The notes: generated from the sequence alone by a model not told the origin. 64,000 nt of DNA from Polycyclovorans sp964425915 (GCA_964425915.1 CAYROO010000003.1:186001-250000), one strand, 5' to 3'; positions 1 through 9,227 are shown, numbered from the stretch's first letter. Translations and numbers: made by a program.

Positions 1-76
1 CCGACAAGCCAAACAGGCAGGCAGCCAAGATCAAGGCGCGCATCACGCGGTTCCTCGTCCAATCCAGGGTTGTCAT
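1..76 (-). CDS. partial exported protein (N-terminus only)
   Basis: Reading leftward from an ATG at 76 gives about 25 codons running off the window edge. After an in-frame ATG at 43 the translation is MRALILAACLFGLS, a basic start followed by a hydrophobic core, which looks like a signal peptide. An exported or lipid-anchored product is therefore likely, but no family can be named from this fragment. The gene is divergent from lemA, with about 75 bp between the two starts. The true start could be 76 or 43. Confidence 0.45.
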   Translation of the reverse strand, partial: MTTLDWTRNRVMRALILAACLFGLS

Positions 77-151
77 ACGGCTATGGTAGCGCGCCCCATC
101 CAATTCCCGCATGCTTGGTTGCAGAACAGTCAAGGGACGGGAGTCAAACGG

Positions 152-721
152 ATGGTGACCTACATCCTGCTGGGCGTGGCCGCAATGGCGTTGCTGTACG
201 GCATCGTGATTTACAACGGGCTGGTCAATCTGAAGCACAATGTGTCGAAGAGCTGGAGCAATATCGACGTATTGCTGCGCCAGCGACATGAAGAGCTCCC
301 GAAGCTGGTGGAAACCTGCAAGCAGTACATGCAGTTTGAGCGGGAGGCACTGGAACGGGTCATGGCGGCGCGCACCGGCGCCCAGGTGGCCCGCGAGAAA
401 GGCGACGTCAGCGGCGTGGGTCGCAGCGAAGGGGTGATGCGCGCCGCGCTCGGCAGCATTCAGGCGACCGTCGAGGCCTACCCTGAGCTGAAGGCGAACC
501 AGTCAATCCAGACGCTGCTTTCGCGCGTGACTGCGCTGGAGAACGCCATTTCCGACCGGCGCGAGTTCTACAACGAGAGCGTCAACCTCAACAATGTCCG
601 CATCGAGCAGTTCCCTGACGTGATCGTTGCCCGGCTGCTGCGATTCTCGCCCGCCGCCTTGCTCGAATTCAGCTCAGCCGAGCTCCAGGACCCTAACTTC
701 AAGGCCCTGTTCGGCGCCTGA
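152..721 (+). CDS. lemA: LemA family protein
   Basis: Predicted LemA-fold membrane-anchored protein of about 189 aa. One N-terminal transmembrane helix (roughly residues 3-22) is followed by the family's hallmark stretch YNGLVNLKHNVSKSWSNIDV. A helical bundle comes next, with the typical RxEFYNESVNxxNxRIExFPD-like segment near residues 135-160. The ATG at 152 is preferred over an in-frame ATG at 83 because a GGGACGGGAG-like ribosome site lies just upstream and the membrane helix then starts at once. The next gene, a GIDE-domain protein, begins 3 bp after the stop; LemA plus GIDE is a recurrent bacterial pair. The biochemical function of bacterial LemA is not established. Confidence 0.9.
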   Translation: MVTYILLGVAAMALLYGIVIYNGLVNLKHNVSKSWSNIDVLLRQRHEELPKLVETCKQYMQFEREALERVMAARTGAQVAREKGDVSGVGRSEGVMRAALGSIQATVEAYPELKANQSIQTLLSRVTALENAISDRREFYNESVNLNNVRIEQFPDVIVARLLRFSPAALLEFSSAELQDPNFKALFGA

Positions 722-724
722 GCC

Positions 725-1660
725 ATGGCGCTTGATGCCTGGCTGGCCCCACTGGCGACCGCCTCGGCCGGCCATTTTTCGTTCGCGCTCGGTGGCGCTG
801 TGTTGGTGGCCGTCGGCGGGCTGTACTTTGGATTTCGGGCACTTCACCACGCGCGGCTGATGCAGGACCTGCCCACCGCGCGCATCGCCAGCGCGGCCCA
901 GGGCTACGTCGAGCTGAAGGGTCATGCCGGCTGGCTGCCGGGGCCCCCCATTATCTCGCCACTGACCGGTGCGCGCTGCGTCTGGTGGGACTATCGGGTT
1001 GAGCAGCGCCAGCGGCGGGTGGTCAACGGCCGCAGTCGCAGCGAGTGGCGAACCATTGCCCGGGCGACCTCCGACGAGCTGTTCCTGCTGACCGACCCCA
1101 GCGGCGATTGCGTGGTGGATCCGCACGGCGCCACCGTCCACCCGAGCTTGCGGCGTCGTTGGCAGGGACATGGCCGCATGCCCGCCCAGGTGCCGGAACG
1201 TTCGCCGTGGATCTCCTTCGGCGGCTACCGCTACACCGAACGTCTGGTCCGCCTTGGCGACCCGCTCTATGCGGTGGGACTGTTCCGCACCCAACAGGGG
1301 CAGCGCTCTTTCAGTGAGCAGGCGGATCTCCGTGACCTGCTGGCCGAGTGGAAACGCGACCGCCAGACGCTGTTGCAGCGCTTCGACGACAACCAGGACG
1401 GCGAAATCGATCTCGAAGAATGGGAGGCGGTCCGCGCCGCGGCGCTGGTCGCGGTGCGGCAGCAGCACATTGCGCAGGCGGTGTCGCCAGACCTGCACGT
1501 GCTGTGCCAGCCGGGGCAACGTCGGCCGTACCTGCTGTCCACCCTCTCCGAATCCGATCTGCGTCGGCGTACCCAGCTGCGCGCAGGCTTGGGGCTGCTG
1601 TTGGGGCTGGCGGGCTTCGTGCTGGCGGCAATGATGGCGGAGGTCCGGGGCCTGCTCTAG
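725..1660 (+). CDS. GIDE-domain membrane protein with an EF-hand
   Basis: Protein of 311 aa related to the GIDE domain found in mitochondrial MUL1-type E3 ligases and in bacterial partners of LemA. It has an N-terminal membrane helix (about 18-37) and a GIDE core containing GYVELKGHA, PLTGARCVWWDY and a beta-rich region to about residue 190. A second helix (about 288-305) lies near the C-terminus. There is no RING domain, so ligase activity is not implied. Residues 221-232 read DDNQDGEIDLEE, which matches a canonical 12-residue calcium-binding EF-hand loop (acidic or Asn at positions 1, 3, 5; Gly at 6; Ile at 8; Glu at 12). The gene lies 3 bp after lemA and is probably co-transcribed with it. 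The role is unknown; an envelope-associated function is inferred. Confidence 0.8.
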   Translation: MALDAWLAPLATASAGHFSFALGGAVLVAVGGLYFGFRALHHARLMQDLPTARIASAAQGYVELKGHAGWLPGPPIISPLTGARCVWWDYRVEQRQRRVVNGRSRSEWRTIARATSDELFLLTDPSGDCVVDPHGATVHPSLRRRWQGHGRMPAQVPERSPWISFGGYRYTERLVRLGDPLYAVGLFRTQQGQRSFSEQADLRDLLAEWKRDRQTLLQRFDDNQDGEIDLEEWEAVRAAALVAVRQQHIAQAVSPDLHVLCQPGQRRPYLLSTLSESDLRRRTQLRAGLGLLLGLAGFVLAAMMAEVRGLL

Positions 1661-1741
1661 GCGCCACCGCGATGACACCACCGCGCAGGGCGAACACGGA
1701 TGCGGGATCATAGGGGTCTTCCCTTTGAGATTTATGTCCCG

Positions 1742-3784
1742 ATGTCCCGCATCGACCTGCCCCTGCCCGACTTTCCTGCCCTGACCCCGGCCGTGGTACT
1801 CGATCGGCTCGACGCTGTGCTCGCCGAAAATCGGACCCAACTGCGGGCGCTCGAAGCCCTTGAGGCCCCCGACTGGGCGCAGCTGGTGGCACCACTGGAA
1901 GCGATGAACAATGCCCTCAGCCAGGCCTGGGGTCCACTCAGCCATTTGTTTGGGGTGTGCAGCACAGCGGCCTGGCGGGAGGCCTACAACACCGCGCTGC
2001 CGAAGATCACCGAGTACAGCCTGGAGCTGTCGCAATCCGAGCCCTTGTATCGGGCCTACCAGGCGCTGGCCGCTCGCCCCGACTTCGATCAGCTCAGCCC
2101 GACCCGCCAAAAAGTGGTCCGCGATGCACTGCGCGACTTCCGGCTGTCCGGCATCGGCCTGCCGGCAGACCAGAAGGCCCGTTACAAGGCTGTCTCGCTG
2201 CGGCTGTCGGAACTGCAGTCGCAGTTCGAGTCGAATCTGATGGATGCGATTCAGGCCTTCGGACTGCACGTCCCCGACATCGCACGACTGGACGGCATGA
2301 GCGCCGATGCCCGCGCCAGCGCCGAGACCAAGGCGCGCGAGCGCGGTCTGGAAGGCGCCTGGCTGACGCTCGACTTTCCCTCCTTCGATGCGGTCATCAG
2401 CCACGCGGACGACCGCGAACTGCGCTGCAGCCTGTATACCGCCTACGCCACCCGCGCCTCCGACCAGGGCCCGCTGGCGGGGCAGTTCGATAATGGCCCG
2501 CTGATGCTGGAGATCCTGGCGCTGCGCCGCGAGGAGGCCGCACTGCTCGGCTTCCCGCACTACGCCGCGCTGTCGATGGCCACCAAGATGGCAGACAGTG
2601 CCGAGTCAGTGGAGCAGTTCCTGCTGGATCTCGCCGAGCGCGCGCGACCACGGGCCGAAGCCGAACTGGCTGCGCTGCAGGCCTTTGCCCGCGAACAGGA
2701 TGGCGTCGACGCGCTGCAGCCCTGGGACCTGGCCTACTACGGTGAGCGCTACCGCGACGCTTGCCTGGGACTGTCTGACGAAGCCCTCAAGCCCTATTTC
2801 CCGGCCCCACAGGTGATCCGCGGCATGTTCGACCGGGTTGAAGCCCTCTACGACGTGCGGATCTCGGCTGTCGAAGGCGTGGCCACCTGGCACGACGATG
2901 TCACCGTCTACGCCATCGCGACACCCGCCGGCGAACGGATCGGACTGTTCTACCTCGACCCCTATGCGCGCCCCCACAAGCGGGGCGGCGCCTGGATGGA
3001 CGAATGCCTGACCCGGCAACGCCTGCCCGCAGGCTTGCAGTTGCCGGTGGCCTATCTGGTCGGCAACTTCACCCCGGCCGCACCCGGACAACCGGCACTG
3101 CTCACCCACGACGAAGTGCTGACCCTGTTCCACGAGTTCGGCCACGGCCTGCACCATTTGCTGACCCAGGTGGAGGAAGCCAGTGTCTCGGGAATACATG
3201 GCGTCGAGTGGGACGCGGTGGAGTTGCCCAGCCAGTTCATGGAGAACTGGTGCTATCACGCGCCCACCTTGCAGGGATTCGCGCGGCACTGGCAGACCGG
3301 CGAGCCGCTTCCGGGCCACCTGATCGACAAACTGCAGGCTTCGCGCAGCTGGCAGAGCGGCATGGCCACGCTGCGACAGATCGAGTTCGCCCTGTTCGAC
3401 CTGCGGCTGCACCGCGCGCCACCACCGGCCAATACCGACGCCGTGCTGCAGCTGCTTGCGGAGGTTCGTCAACAGGTTGCGCTGCTGATCCCGCCGGCCT
3501 TCAATCGCATGCCGTGGAGCTTCAGCCATATCTTCGCCGGCGGCTATGCCGCGGGCTACTACAGCTACAAGTGGGCCGAAGTGCTGTCGGCGGACGCTTT
3601 TGCCGCGTTCGAGGAGTCCGGCTTTGCCAGCGACACCGGCCACCGCTTCCGCGATACCGTGTTGGCGCGTGGCGGCAGTGCCCCAGCGCTGGAGCTGTTC
3701 ACCGCCTTCCGCGGCCGTGCGCCCACGCTTGATGCGCTGCTGCGCCACGACGGCCTGCTGGAGACACCCGCCGTCCAGGCTTGA
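1742..3784 (+). CDS. prlC: oligopeptidase A (M3 family zinc metallopeptidase)
   Basis: Cytosolic zinc endopeptidase that degrades short peptides, including cleaved signal peptides. The zinc site HEFGH begins at about residue 464 within FHEFGHGLHHLL, followed by GVEWDAVELPSQFMENW, which carries the third zinc ligand region. The C-terminal segment with FNRMPWSFSHIF and GYAAGYYSYKWAEV is typical of the M3A family. Starting at the ATG at 1742 gives 680 aa, which matches the usual OpdA/PrlC length. An in-frame ATG at 1700 would add 14 residues that have no family support. No strong ribosome site is visible at either start. It follows the GIDE gene by about 80 bp and is probably transcribed separately. 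Confidence 0.95.
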   Translation: MSRIDLPLPDFPALTPAVVLDRLDAVLAENRTQLRALEALEAPDWAQLVAPLEAMNNALSQAWGPLSHLFGVCSTAAWREAYNTALPKITEYSLELSQSEPLYRAYQALAARPDFDQLSPTRQKVVRDALRDFRLSGIGLPADQKARYKAVSLRLSELQSQFESNLMDAIQAFGLHVPDIARLDGMSADARASAETKARERGLEGAWLTLDFPSFDAVISHADDRELRCSLYTAYATRASDQGPLAGQFDNGPLMLEILALRREEAALLGFPHYAALSMATKMADSAESVEQFLLDLAERARPRAEAELAALQAFAREQDGVDALQPWDLAYYGERYRDACLGLSDEALKPYFPAPQVIRGMFDRVEALYDVRISAVEGVATWHDDVTVYAIATPAGERIGLFYLDPYARPHKRGGAWMDECLTRQRLPAGLQLPVAYLVGNFTPAAPGQPALLTHDEVLTLFHEFGHGLHHLLTQVEEASVSGIHGVEWDAVELPSQFMENWCYHAPTLQGFARHWQTGEPLPGHLIDKLQASRSWQSGMATLRQIEFALFDLRLHRAPPPANTDAVLQLLAEVRQQVALLIPPAFNRMPWSFSHIFAGGYAAGYYSYKWAEVLSADAFAAFEESGFASDTGHRFRDTVLARGGSAPALELFTAFRGRAPTLDALLRHDGLLETPAVQA

Positions 3785-3819
3785 ATACCGTTCCGCAGCT
3801 GAGGGCGTAGACTGGGGGC

Positions 3820-5199
3820 ATGCGTGTCCCCTTCGCTCTCGCGATGGCGGCCCTGCTACTCACGGTCGCCCCCTGCGGTCGCGCCGCCCCCGAGGCGGCG
3901 CCGGCACCGGCCATCCTGTTGACCATCGAAGGGGCCATTGGGCCGGCCAGCAGCAGCTATCTCCAGCGCGGCCTGGCGCGTGCCGAGGCCGAAGCTGCCG
4001 CTCTGGTCATCCTTCAGCTGGATACGCCAGGGGGGCTCGACAGCGCCACCCGTGACATGGTCCAGGCACTGCTGGACGCGAAACAGCCGGTGGCCACCCT
4101 GGTGGCGCCTGGCGGCGCGCGCGCCGCCAGTGCCGGAACCTTTCTGCTCTATGCCAGCCATATCGCGGCGATGGCGCCGGGCACCAACCTCGGCGCAGCG
4201 ACGCCGGTGCCGGTCGGCGGTGGCCTGCCCAGCAGCCCTGGTGCGCCCAAGGGGGGCGCAGACGAACCGGCACCCTCCGAGTCTGAGCACGGGGAGGCCG
4301 CTGCGCCCCCGGAAGACGCCATGCGCCGCAAGGTGGTCAATGACGCCGTCGCCTACCTGCGCAGCCTGGCTGAGTTGCGCGGCCGCAACGCCGACTGGGC
4401 GGAGCAGGCCGTACGCGAAGGGGCCAGCCTGACCGCATCCGCGGCACTGGAGGCCGGCGTGATCGACCTGATTGCCGATGACACCCGGGATCTGCTCCAA
4501 CAGCTCGACGGTCGCCGCATCCCCTGGAATGAAGGGGAACGCACCCTGTCGACCGCCGCGATGCCGGTGATCCCGGTGGACCCGGACTGGCGCGAGCGCC
4601 TGCTGGCCGTCATCACCAACCCGACCGTGGCGTACGTGCTGATGCTGATCGGCATCTACGGGCTGCTGCTGGAGGGTTACAGCCCCGGCGCCCTGCTTCC
4701 GGGGACCGTCGGTGCCATCAGCCTGCTGCTGGCCCTGTTTGCCTTCCAGGTGCTGCCGGTCAACTACGCCGGGCTCGGGCTGATCGCCCTGGGGGTGGTG
4801 CTGATGATCGCCGAAGTGCTGGCACCCAGCTTCGGCGTGCTGGGTTTTGGCGGCATCGCCGCCTTCGTAATGGGCTCGCTATTGCTGATGGACACCGAGG
4901 TGCCCGGTTACGGCGTCGACCCCTGGCTGATCGGCGGCCTCGCCGGCGCCGCCGCCCTGCTGCTGGCCGGCACCCTTTACCTGCTGTGGCGGGCGCGTCG
5001 GGCGCAGCTGACCACTGGGCAGGCCCTGCTGCGCGAACGCGACGTCCGAGTCCTCGACTTTCACGATGGCGAAGGCTGGGGCCAGCTGGACGGCGAGCGC
5101 TGGCGCATTCGCTGCGATCACGCCCTGCAGCCCGGGCAGGTGGCGCGCGTGGTCGCGCGCGACGGCCTGATGCTGCAGGTCGAACCCCTCTCACCCTAG
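3820..5199 (+). CDS. NfeD-family membrane serine protease
   Basis: Long-form NfeD protein of 459 aa (ClpP-class membrane protease). A signal peptide (about 1-23) is followed by a protease domain with GGLDSATRDMVQALL and ARAASAGTFLLY. Ser104 in that motif and Lys171 in MRRKVVNDAVAYL are the likely Ser/Lys catalytic dyad. Several transmembrane helices cover about 265-400, and a C-terminal OB-like NfeD domain covers about 405-459. The family cleaves hydrophobic segments of stomatin-type partners. The slipin gene starts 9 bp downstream, which is the classic NfeD-stomatin operon. The start has a good GGGGG-type ribosome site. A low-complexity Gly/Pro/Glu-rich stretch around residues 130-165 sits between the two dyad residues. 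Confidence 0.93.
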   Translation: MRVPFALAMAALLLTVAPCGRAAPEAAPAPAILLTIEGAIGPASSSYLQRGLARAEAEAAALVILQLDTPGGLDSATRDMVQALLDAKQPVATLVAPGGARAASAGTFLLYASHIAAMAPGTNLGAATPVPVGGGLPSSPGAPKGGADEPAPSESEHGEAAAPPEDAMRRKVVNDAVAYLRSLAELRGRNADWAEQAVREGASLTASAALEAGVIDLIADDTRDLLQQLDGRRIPWNEGERTLSTAAMPVIPVDPDWRERLLAVITNPTVAYVLMLIGIYGLLLEGYSPGALLPGTVGAISLLLALFAFQVLPVNYAGLGLIALGVVLMIAEVLAPSFGVLGFGGIAAFVMGSLLLMDTEVPGYGVDPWLIGGLAGAAALLLAGTLYLLWRARRAQLTTGQALLRERDVRVLDFHDGEGWGQLDGERWRIRCDHALQPGQVARVVARDGLMLQVEPLSP

Positions 5200-5208
5200 G
5201 AGATTCCC

Positions 5209-5964
5209 ATGTTCACCGCCCTGTTACCCGTCATTGTGGTCGTGCTGGCCCTGCTGGCATCGGCCATCAAGATCCTCAAGGAATACGAACGCGGGGTGGT
5301 GCTCACCCTGGGACGCTATACCGGCACCAAGGGCCCCGGCCTGATCATCGTCATCCCCATGCTGCAGCAGATTCAGCGGGTCGATCTGCGCACCGTGGTG
5401 ATGGATGTGCCGCCGCAGGACGTGATCTCCCGTGACAACGTCTCGGTCAATGTCAATGCCGTGGTGTATTTCCGCGTGGTGGATGCGTCCAAGGCCATTC
5501 TCCAGGTCGAGCACTATTACGAGGCCATAAGCCAAGTGGCACAAACCACGCTGCGCTCGGTGCTGGGCCAGCATGAGCTGGACGACATGCTGACCGGGCG
5601 CGACCAGCTCAACCAGGACATTCAGAAGATCCTCGACGAGCACACCGATCCCTGGGGCGTGAAGATCACCAATGTCGAAATCAAGCACGTCGACCTGCAG
5701 GAATCGATGATTCGTGCGATGGCGCGTCAGGCGGAAGCCGAGCGCACGCGCCGGGCCAAGGTGATCCATGCCGAGGGCGAGATGCAGGCCTCCGAGAAAC
5801 TGAGCGAGGCAGCGGCGATCCTGGCGCGACAGCCGCAGGCCATCCAGCTACGCTATCTGCAGACCCTGATCGACATTGCGGGCGAGAACAACTCGACCAT
5901 CGTGTTCCCGCTGCCGATGGACCTGATCAAACCGCTGTTGGACGCACAGAAGCCCGGAACCTGA
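5209..5964 (+). CDS. slipin (SPFH/stomatin-like membrane protein)
   Basis: SPFH-domain protein of 251 aa. One N-terminal membrane helix (about 3-20) precedes the prohibitin-like core with EYERGVVLTLGRYTGTKGPG and DVPPQDVISRDNVSVNVNAV. A helical region rich in Ala, Glu and Arg (about 165-205, MARQAEAERTRRAKVIHAEG) is typical of stomatin oligomerisation. It is predicted to form membrane microdomain oligomers and to be the partner or substrate of the upstream NfeD protease. A strong AGGAG ribosome site lies 6 bp before the ATG, and the gene is co-transcribed with nfeD. The exoIII gene starts 6 bp after its stop. Confidence 0.93.
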   Translation: MFTALLPVIVVVLALLASAIKILKEYERGVVLTLGRYTGTKGPGLIIVIPMLQQIQRVDLRTVVMDVPPQDVISRDNVSVNVNAVVYFRVVDASKAILQVEHYYEAISQVAQTTLRSVLGQHELDDMLTGRDQLNQDIQKILDEHTDPWGVKITNVEIKHVDLQESMIRAMARQAEAERTRRAKVIHAEGEMQASEKLSEAAAILARQPQAIQLRYLQTLIDIAGENNSTIVFPLPMDLIKPLLDAQKPGT

Positions 5965-5970
5965 CGCTGT

Positions 5971-6738
5971 ATGAAAATCGCCACGTGGAACGTCAACAGC
6001 CTGCGTGTGCGGCTGCCCCATCTGCTGGATTGGCTGGCAACGGCCCAGCCCGACATCGTCGGCCTGCAGGAGCTGAAGTGCGAGGACGCACAGTTCCCGG
6101 CCGAGGCCCTGGCCGAGGCTGGCTACGTCGCTGTCAGTAATGGCCAGAAGACCTACAACGGGGTGGCGCTATTGGCACGCCAGCCGATCAGCGACGTCCA
6201 ACGCGATATCCCGGGCTTTGAAGACCCGCAGCGACGGGTGATTGCCGCCACCATCGGCGGCATCCGGATCGTCAACGCCTACGTGGTCAACGGACAGGCG
6301 GTGGGTGGCGAGAAGTATCAGTACAAGCTGCGTTTTCTGGCCGCTTTCCGCGACTGGCTGCAGGCAGAATTGGCGCAGTGGCCGGCGCTGCTGGTGATGG
6401 GCGACTTCAACATCGCACCAACACCGGAAGACACCCACGATCCGCAAGTGTGGGAAGGCGCCATTCTCTGCTCGAACGCCGAGCGCGATGCGCTCGCTGC
6501 GCTTTGCGCGCTGGGCCTGGACGACGCCTTTGATGTGGCGCCGACGCGCAGCGGACGGTTCACCTGGTGGGACTATCGCCAAGCCGCGTTCCGTCGCGAC
6601 ATGGGGCTGCGCATCGACCATCTGCTGATCAGCGCGCCGCTGCGTCAGCGGCTTATTGACTGGCAGGTGGACACGGCGCCACGCAAACTGGAGCGCCCCT
6701 CCGACCACGCGCCGGTCTGGGTGCAGCTGCAACCGTGA
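5971..6738 (+). CDS. xthA: exodeoxyribonuclease III / AP endonuclease
   Basis: EEP-superfamily nuclease of 255 aa for abasic-site incision and 3'-end cleaning in base excision repair. Family motifs are MKIATWNVNSLRVRLPHLL at the start, LQELKCED with the metal-binding Glu, GDFNIAPTPEDTHDP, LRIDHLL, and the C-terminal LERPSDHAPVWV with catalytic Asp-His. Length matches bacterial ExoIII. It is the third gene of the nfeD-slipin run, and its TGA overlaps the GTG start of the HD-domain gene, so the two are translationally coupled. Confidence 0.95.
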   Translation: MKIATWNVNSLRVRLPHLLDWLATAQPDIVGLQELKCEDAQFPAEALAEAGYVAVSNGQKTYNGVALLARQPISDVQRDIPGFEDPQRRVIAATIGGIRIVNAYVVNGQAVGGEKYQYKLRFLAAFRDWLQAELAQWPALLVMGDFNIAPTPEDTHDPQVWEGAILCSNAERDALAALCALGLDDAFDVAPTRSGRFTWWDYRQAAFRRDMGLRIDHLLISAPLRQRLIDWQVDTAPRKLERPSDHAPVWVQLQP

Positions 6739-7718
6739 CCGCCAGCGCACGCGCGCACCGGCGACGCAACCACTACGACGTCACGGACACGGTGTGCGTG
6801 GCCGATCCGCGCACAGTGTGTACCGCTGTCCAGGACCTGCTGAGCGACAATGGGTTCTGCGGCGCAGCCGCTGGCCCGCTCGATGCCGCGTTCCAGCATT
6901 TCGCGGCGCTATACAGCGGCACCCTGCCCGGCTGGCGCGGTTGCGACACCCCGTATCACGACAGCCAGCATTCGCTGGACTGCGCACTCGCCTGCGCGCG
7001 ACTGATCATCGGGCACCAGCGCGCCGCCGAGAGGGCAATGCGTCTGGATGCCGATCAAGCGGCACTCACCATCATCGTCGCCCTGTTCCACGACGCCGGC
7101 TACATCTGCCGCACCGATGACCCGGCCGCCACCGGCGCGGTGCACACGCTGACCCATGTCAGCCGTAGTGCCGAGATCCTGCGCGACCTGCTGCCGCGGC
7201 TCGGCTTTTCCGATCAGGCCGAGACGATGTCGCGCATCGTCCACTTCACCGGCTATGAGCAACCGATTTCGGCGCTACAGATCGAGCACCCGACGCTCCG
7301 CCGGATGGGACAGATCATCGGCACCGCCGATCTGATGGCGCAGACGGCCGATCGCTGCTACCTGGAAAAGTGCCGCGATTTCCTGTTCCCGGAGTTTGTG
7401 GCCTGCGGGCTGGCAGGCCCACCGTGGGCAGAAGGACCGACGCCGATCTATGCCTCAGTGGCGGAGCTGATGCGCACCACCATCCGCTTCAACGAACGCC
7501 TGTGGCGCGAGCGCTTGGAACGCGACTTCGACCATGCCTACCGGCTCGAAGCGGCGTGCTTCGACGGCGCCACCCCCTACCGGACGGCGATCTCTGACAA
7601 CCTGCAGCGCATCACCCCGCTGCTGCCCGACGGCCCCTTCGAGCGCCTCAACCGACGCCCCCGGCCGGTGATGCGCGAGGGCCTGAGCGATCGCCTGAGA
7701 CGCCCGCCGGGGGCCTGA
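6735..7718 (+). CDS. HD-domain phosphohydrolase resembling class I cyclic-nucleotide phosphodiesterase
   Basis: Protein of 327 aa starting at a GTG that overlaps the xthA stop (GTGA). The segment TPYHDSQHSLDCALA followed by ALFHDAGYI, and an Asp in GTADLMAQ about 90 residues later, matches the metal-binding pattern of HD-domain phosphodiesterases. The YHxxxHxxD spacing recalls class I cyclic nucleotide PDEs. Substrate is unknown; cyclic nucleotides or another phosphoester are possible. Its stop codon abuts that of the convergent sucrose phosphorylase gene, sharing TGATCA, with no terminator between. Placement after xthA suggests co-expression but not necessarily shared function. Confidence 0.75.
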   Translation: MTASARAHRRRNHYDVTDTVCVADPRTVCTAVQDLLSDNGFCGAAAGPLDAAFQHFAALYSGTLPGWRGCDTPYHDSQHSLDCALACARLIIGHQRAAERAMRLDADQAALTIIVALFHDAGYICRTDDPAATGAVHTLTHVSRSAEILRDLLPRLGFSDQAETMSRIVHFTGYEQPISALQIEHPTLRRMGQIIGTADLMAQTADRCYLEKCRDFLFPEFVACGLAGPPWAEGPTPIYASVAELMRTTIRFNERLWRERLERDFDHAYRLEAACFDGATPYRTAISDNLQRITPLLPDGPFERLNRRPRPVMREGLSDRLRRPPGA

Positions 7719-9164
7719 TCAGCAGGTAATCGACACCATCCGCTTGGAGCGCACGTCGACGTGGCGAATGGTGGTTTTCTTGAAGTTGAGATCCACGAAC
7801 AGCTCGCACACCCACTCGCCCTCACGCCAGCCCATCTTGATGCTGGAATCATTGGAGTAGTGCAGCTCGAAGCGCCCATTGAACGCCGGATACTGGTTAC
7901 GGAATTCCATCAGCTTGAGCAGGCGCCGGACCACCGGGCGCTTCACCGCGTCATCGACCTCTTCCAGGCTCAGCCAGTGGCGATTGATGTCGCGCAGCTC
8001 GCCGGTCTCGTCCATCAACTCGTGATTGTTCGACAGCGCCAGCAGGCCCACGTAGTACACCTGAGGAATGCCGGGCGTGAAGAACTGGATGGCGCGGGCC
8101 GCGATGTAGGCATCGTCGTTGCCACGCAGGGCGTCGTAGTAGGTACAGGTCAGCTGATAGATGGCACCAACGCTGTGCACATTCGCCGCTGACCGTCGCA
8201 GGATGGGATCGGCTGAGCGGGCACTGACGTTGTCTACCACCGCCTGGATCTTGTCGGGTGGCAGGATGCCTTCAACATCTGGGATGCAAATGCCATCGTG
8301 GGTGTCGAGCACCGTGACCTGCTGGCGCGGACAGGTGCGCAGCCAATGCTTGAGGTACACGCTGTTGGCATCCAGCAGGGAGTACAGCAAGAGCGGCGGC
8401 AGCGCAAAGGCGTAGGGCCGCATGTCGCGCTGGGCGATGGCGTACTGATAGCTGGAATGATCATGCACCTCGGGCAAAATCTCGGCGCCACACTCGGCCG
8501 CGATGCCATTGGCCCAGTCGAGAATCTCGTAGACATCCGGCTCCACCAGGAAGCAGCTGGTGCCGATCTTCTTGGTGGTGTAGCCGAAGGCATCGAGGCG
8601 AAACAGCTTGACCCCGCGCGCCGCCAGGAAGCGGATGTAATGCTCCATCAGCGCATAGGCGCTCTGGTTGTTGTAGTTGAGATCGATCTGTTTCTCGGTG
8701 AACGTGCACCAGACGCGGCCGGTGCTGCCATCCGCAAAGCGCACTTCGCGGAACGGCTCCTTCTCCTTGCGGATGTGGATCTTCGCCATGTCGTCGGGCG
8801 TGATCTCGCCCATCTGGTCGACATGCACGAACAGGTCGGCATGCTCGCTCTTGTAGCCGTGCTGGAGAAAGTCCTGGAACTCTGCCGAAGCATCGGAGAT
8901 GTGGTTGATGGTGAGATCGAGGCAAAGGTCAAACTCAGCCGCAATGCGCTCGACATCGACCCAGCCCCCGAAGGCAGGGTCCACTTCGGTGTGCGTCAAT
9001 GGCGAAAAGCCGCCATCGGCATTGGAGGGGTATAGCGGCAGGATATGCACCCCGCCGAGTGCCTTGCGGAAGTACCCCGTCATCACCGTATGCAGGTCAC
9101 GCAGGTTCTTGCCGATGCGGTTGGGATAGGCAATCAGCTGGATCTGGTTGCGAAGCGCCATCAT
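7719..9164 (-). CDS. gtfA: sucrose phosphorylase (GH13 subfamily 18)
   Basis: Predicted to convert sucrose plus phosphate to glucose 1-phosphate plus fructose, in the cytosol. The 481-residue protein begins like the family (NQIQLIAYPNRIGKNL) and has GVHILPLYPSNADGGFSP. The expected catalytic motifs are present: nucleophile Asp in FRLDAFGY, acid/base Glu in EILPEVHDH, and stabilising Asp in VLDTHDG. PGIPQVYYVG is also conserved. A related specificity (glucosylglycerate or sucrose 6'-phosphate phosphorylase) cannot be excluded. The start at 9164 (ATGATG) has AAAAAGG 6 bp upstream. No sugar transporter is next to it. It is convergent with the HD gene and 63 bp downstream of ggt on the same strand. 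Confidence 0.87.
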   Translation of the reverse strand: MMALRNQIQLIAYPNRIGKNLRDLHTVMTGYFRKALGGVHILPLYPSNADGGFSPLTHTEVDPAFGGWVDVERIAAEFDLCLDLTINHISDASAEFQDFLQHGYKSEHADLFVHVDQMGEITPDDMAKIHIRKEKEPFREVRFADGSTGRVWCTFTEKQIDLNYNNQSAYALMEHYIRFLAARGVKLFRLDAFGYTTKKIGTSCFLVEPDVYEILDWANGIAAECGAEILPEVHDHSSYQYAIAQRDMRPYAFALPPLLLYSLLDANSVYLKHWLRTCPRQQVTVLDTHDGICIPDVEGILPPDKIQAVVDNVSARSADPILRRSAANVHSVGAIYQLTCTYYDALRGNDDAYIAARAIQFFTPGIPQVYYVGLLALSNNHELMDETGELRDINRHWLSLEEVDDAVKRPVVRRLLKLMEFRNQYPAFNGRFELHYSNDSSIKMGWREGEWVCELFVDLNFKKTTIRHVDVRSKRMVSITC

Positions 9165-9227
9165 TGACAACCTTTTTGTGGGCGTGACCTGAGCCTGCCA
9201 GTCACATCCCGTGCCTGCAAGCCGCCG

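Noticed and set aside
674..2560. Long open frame (628 codons) on the minus strand
   Set aside because: It lies antisense to the GIDE and prlC genes, and its translation is a Gln/Arg/Gly-rich sequence with no domain. This is typical of GC-rich shadow frames.
2606..3748. Minus-strand frame of 380 codons
   Set aside because: Antisense to prlC, with no recognisable motif or ribosome site.
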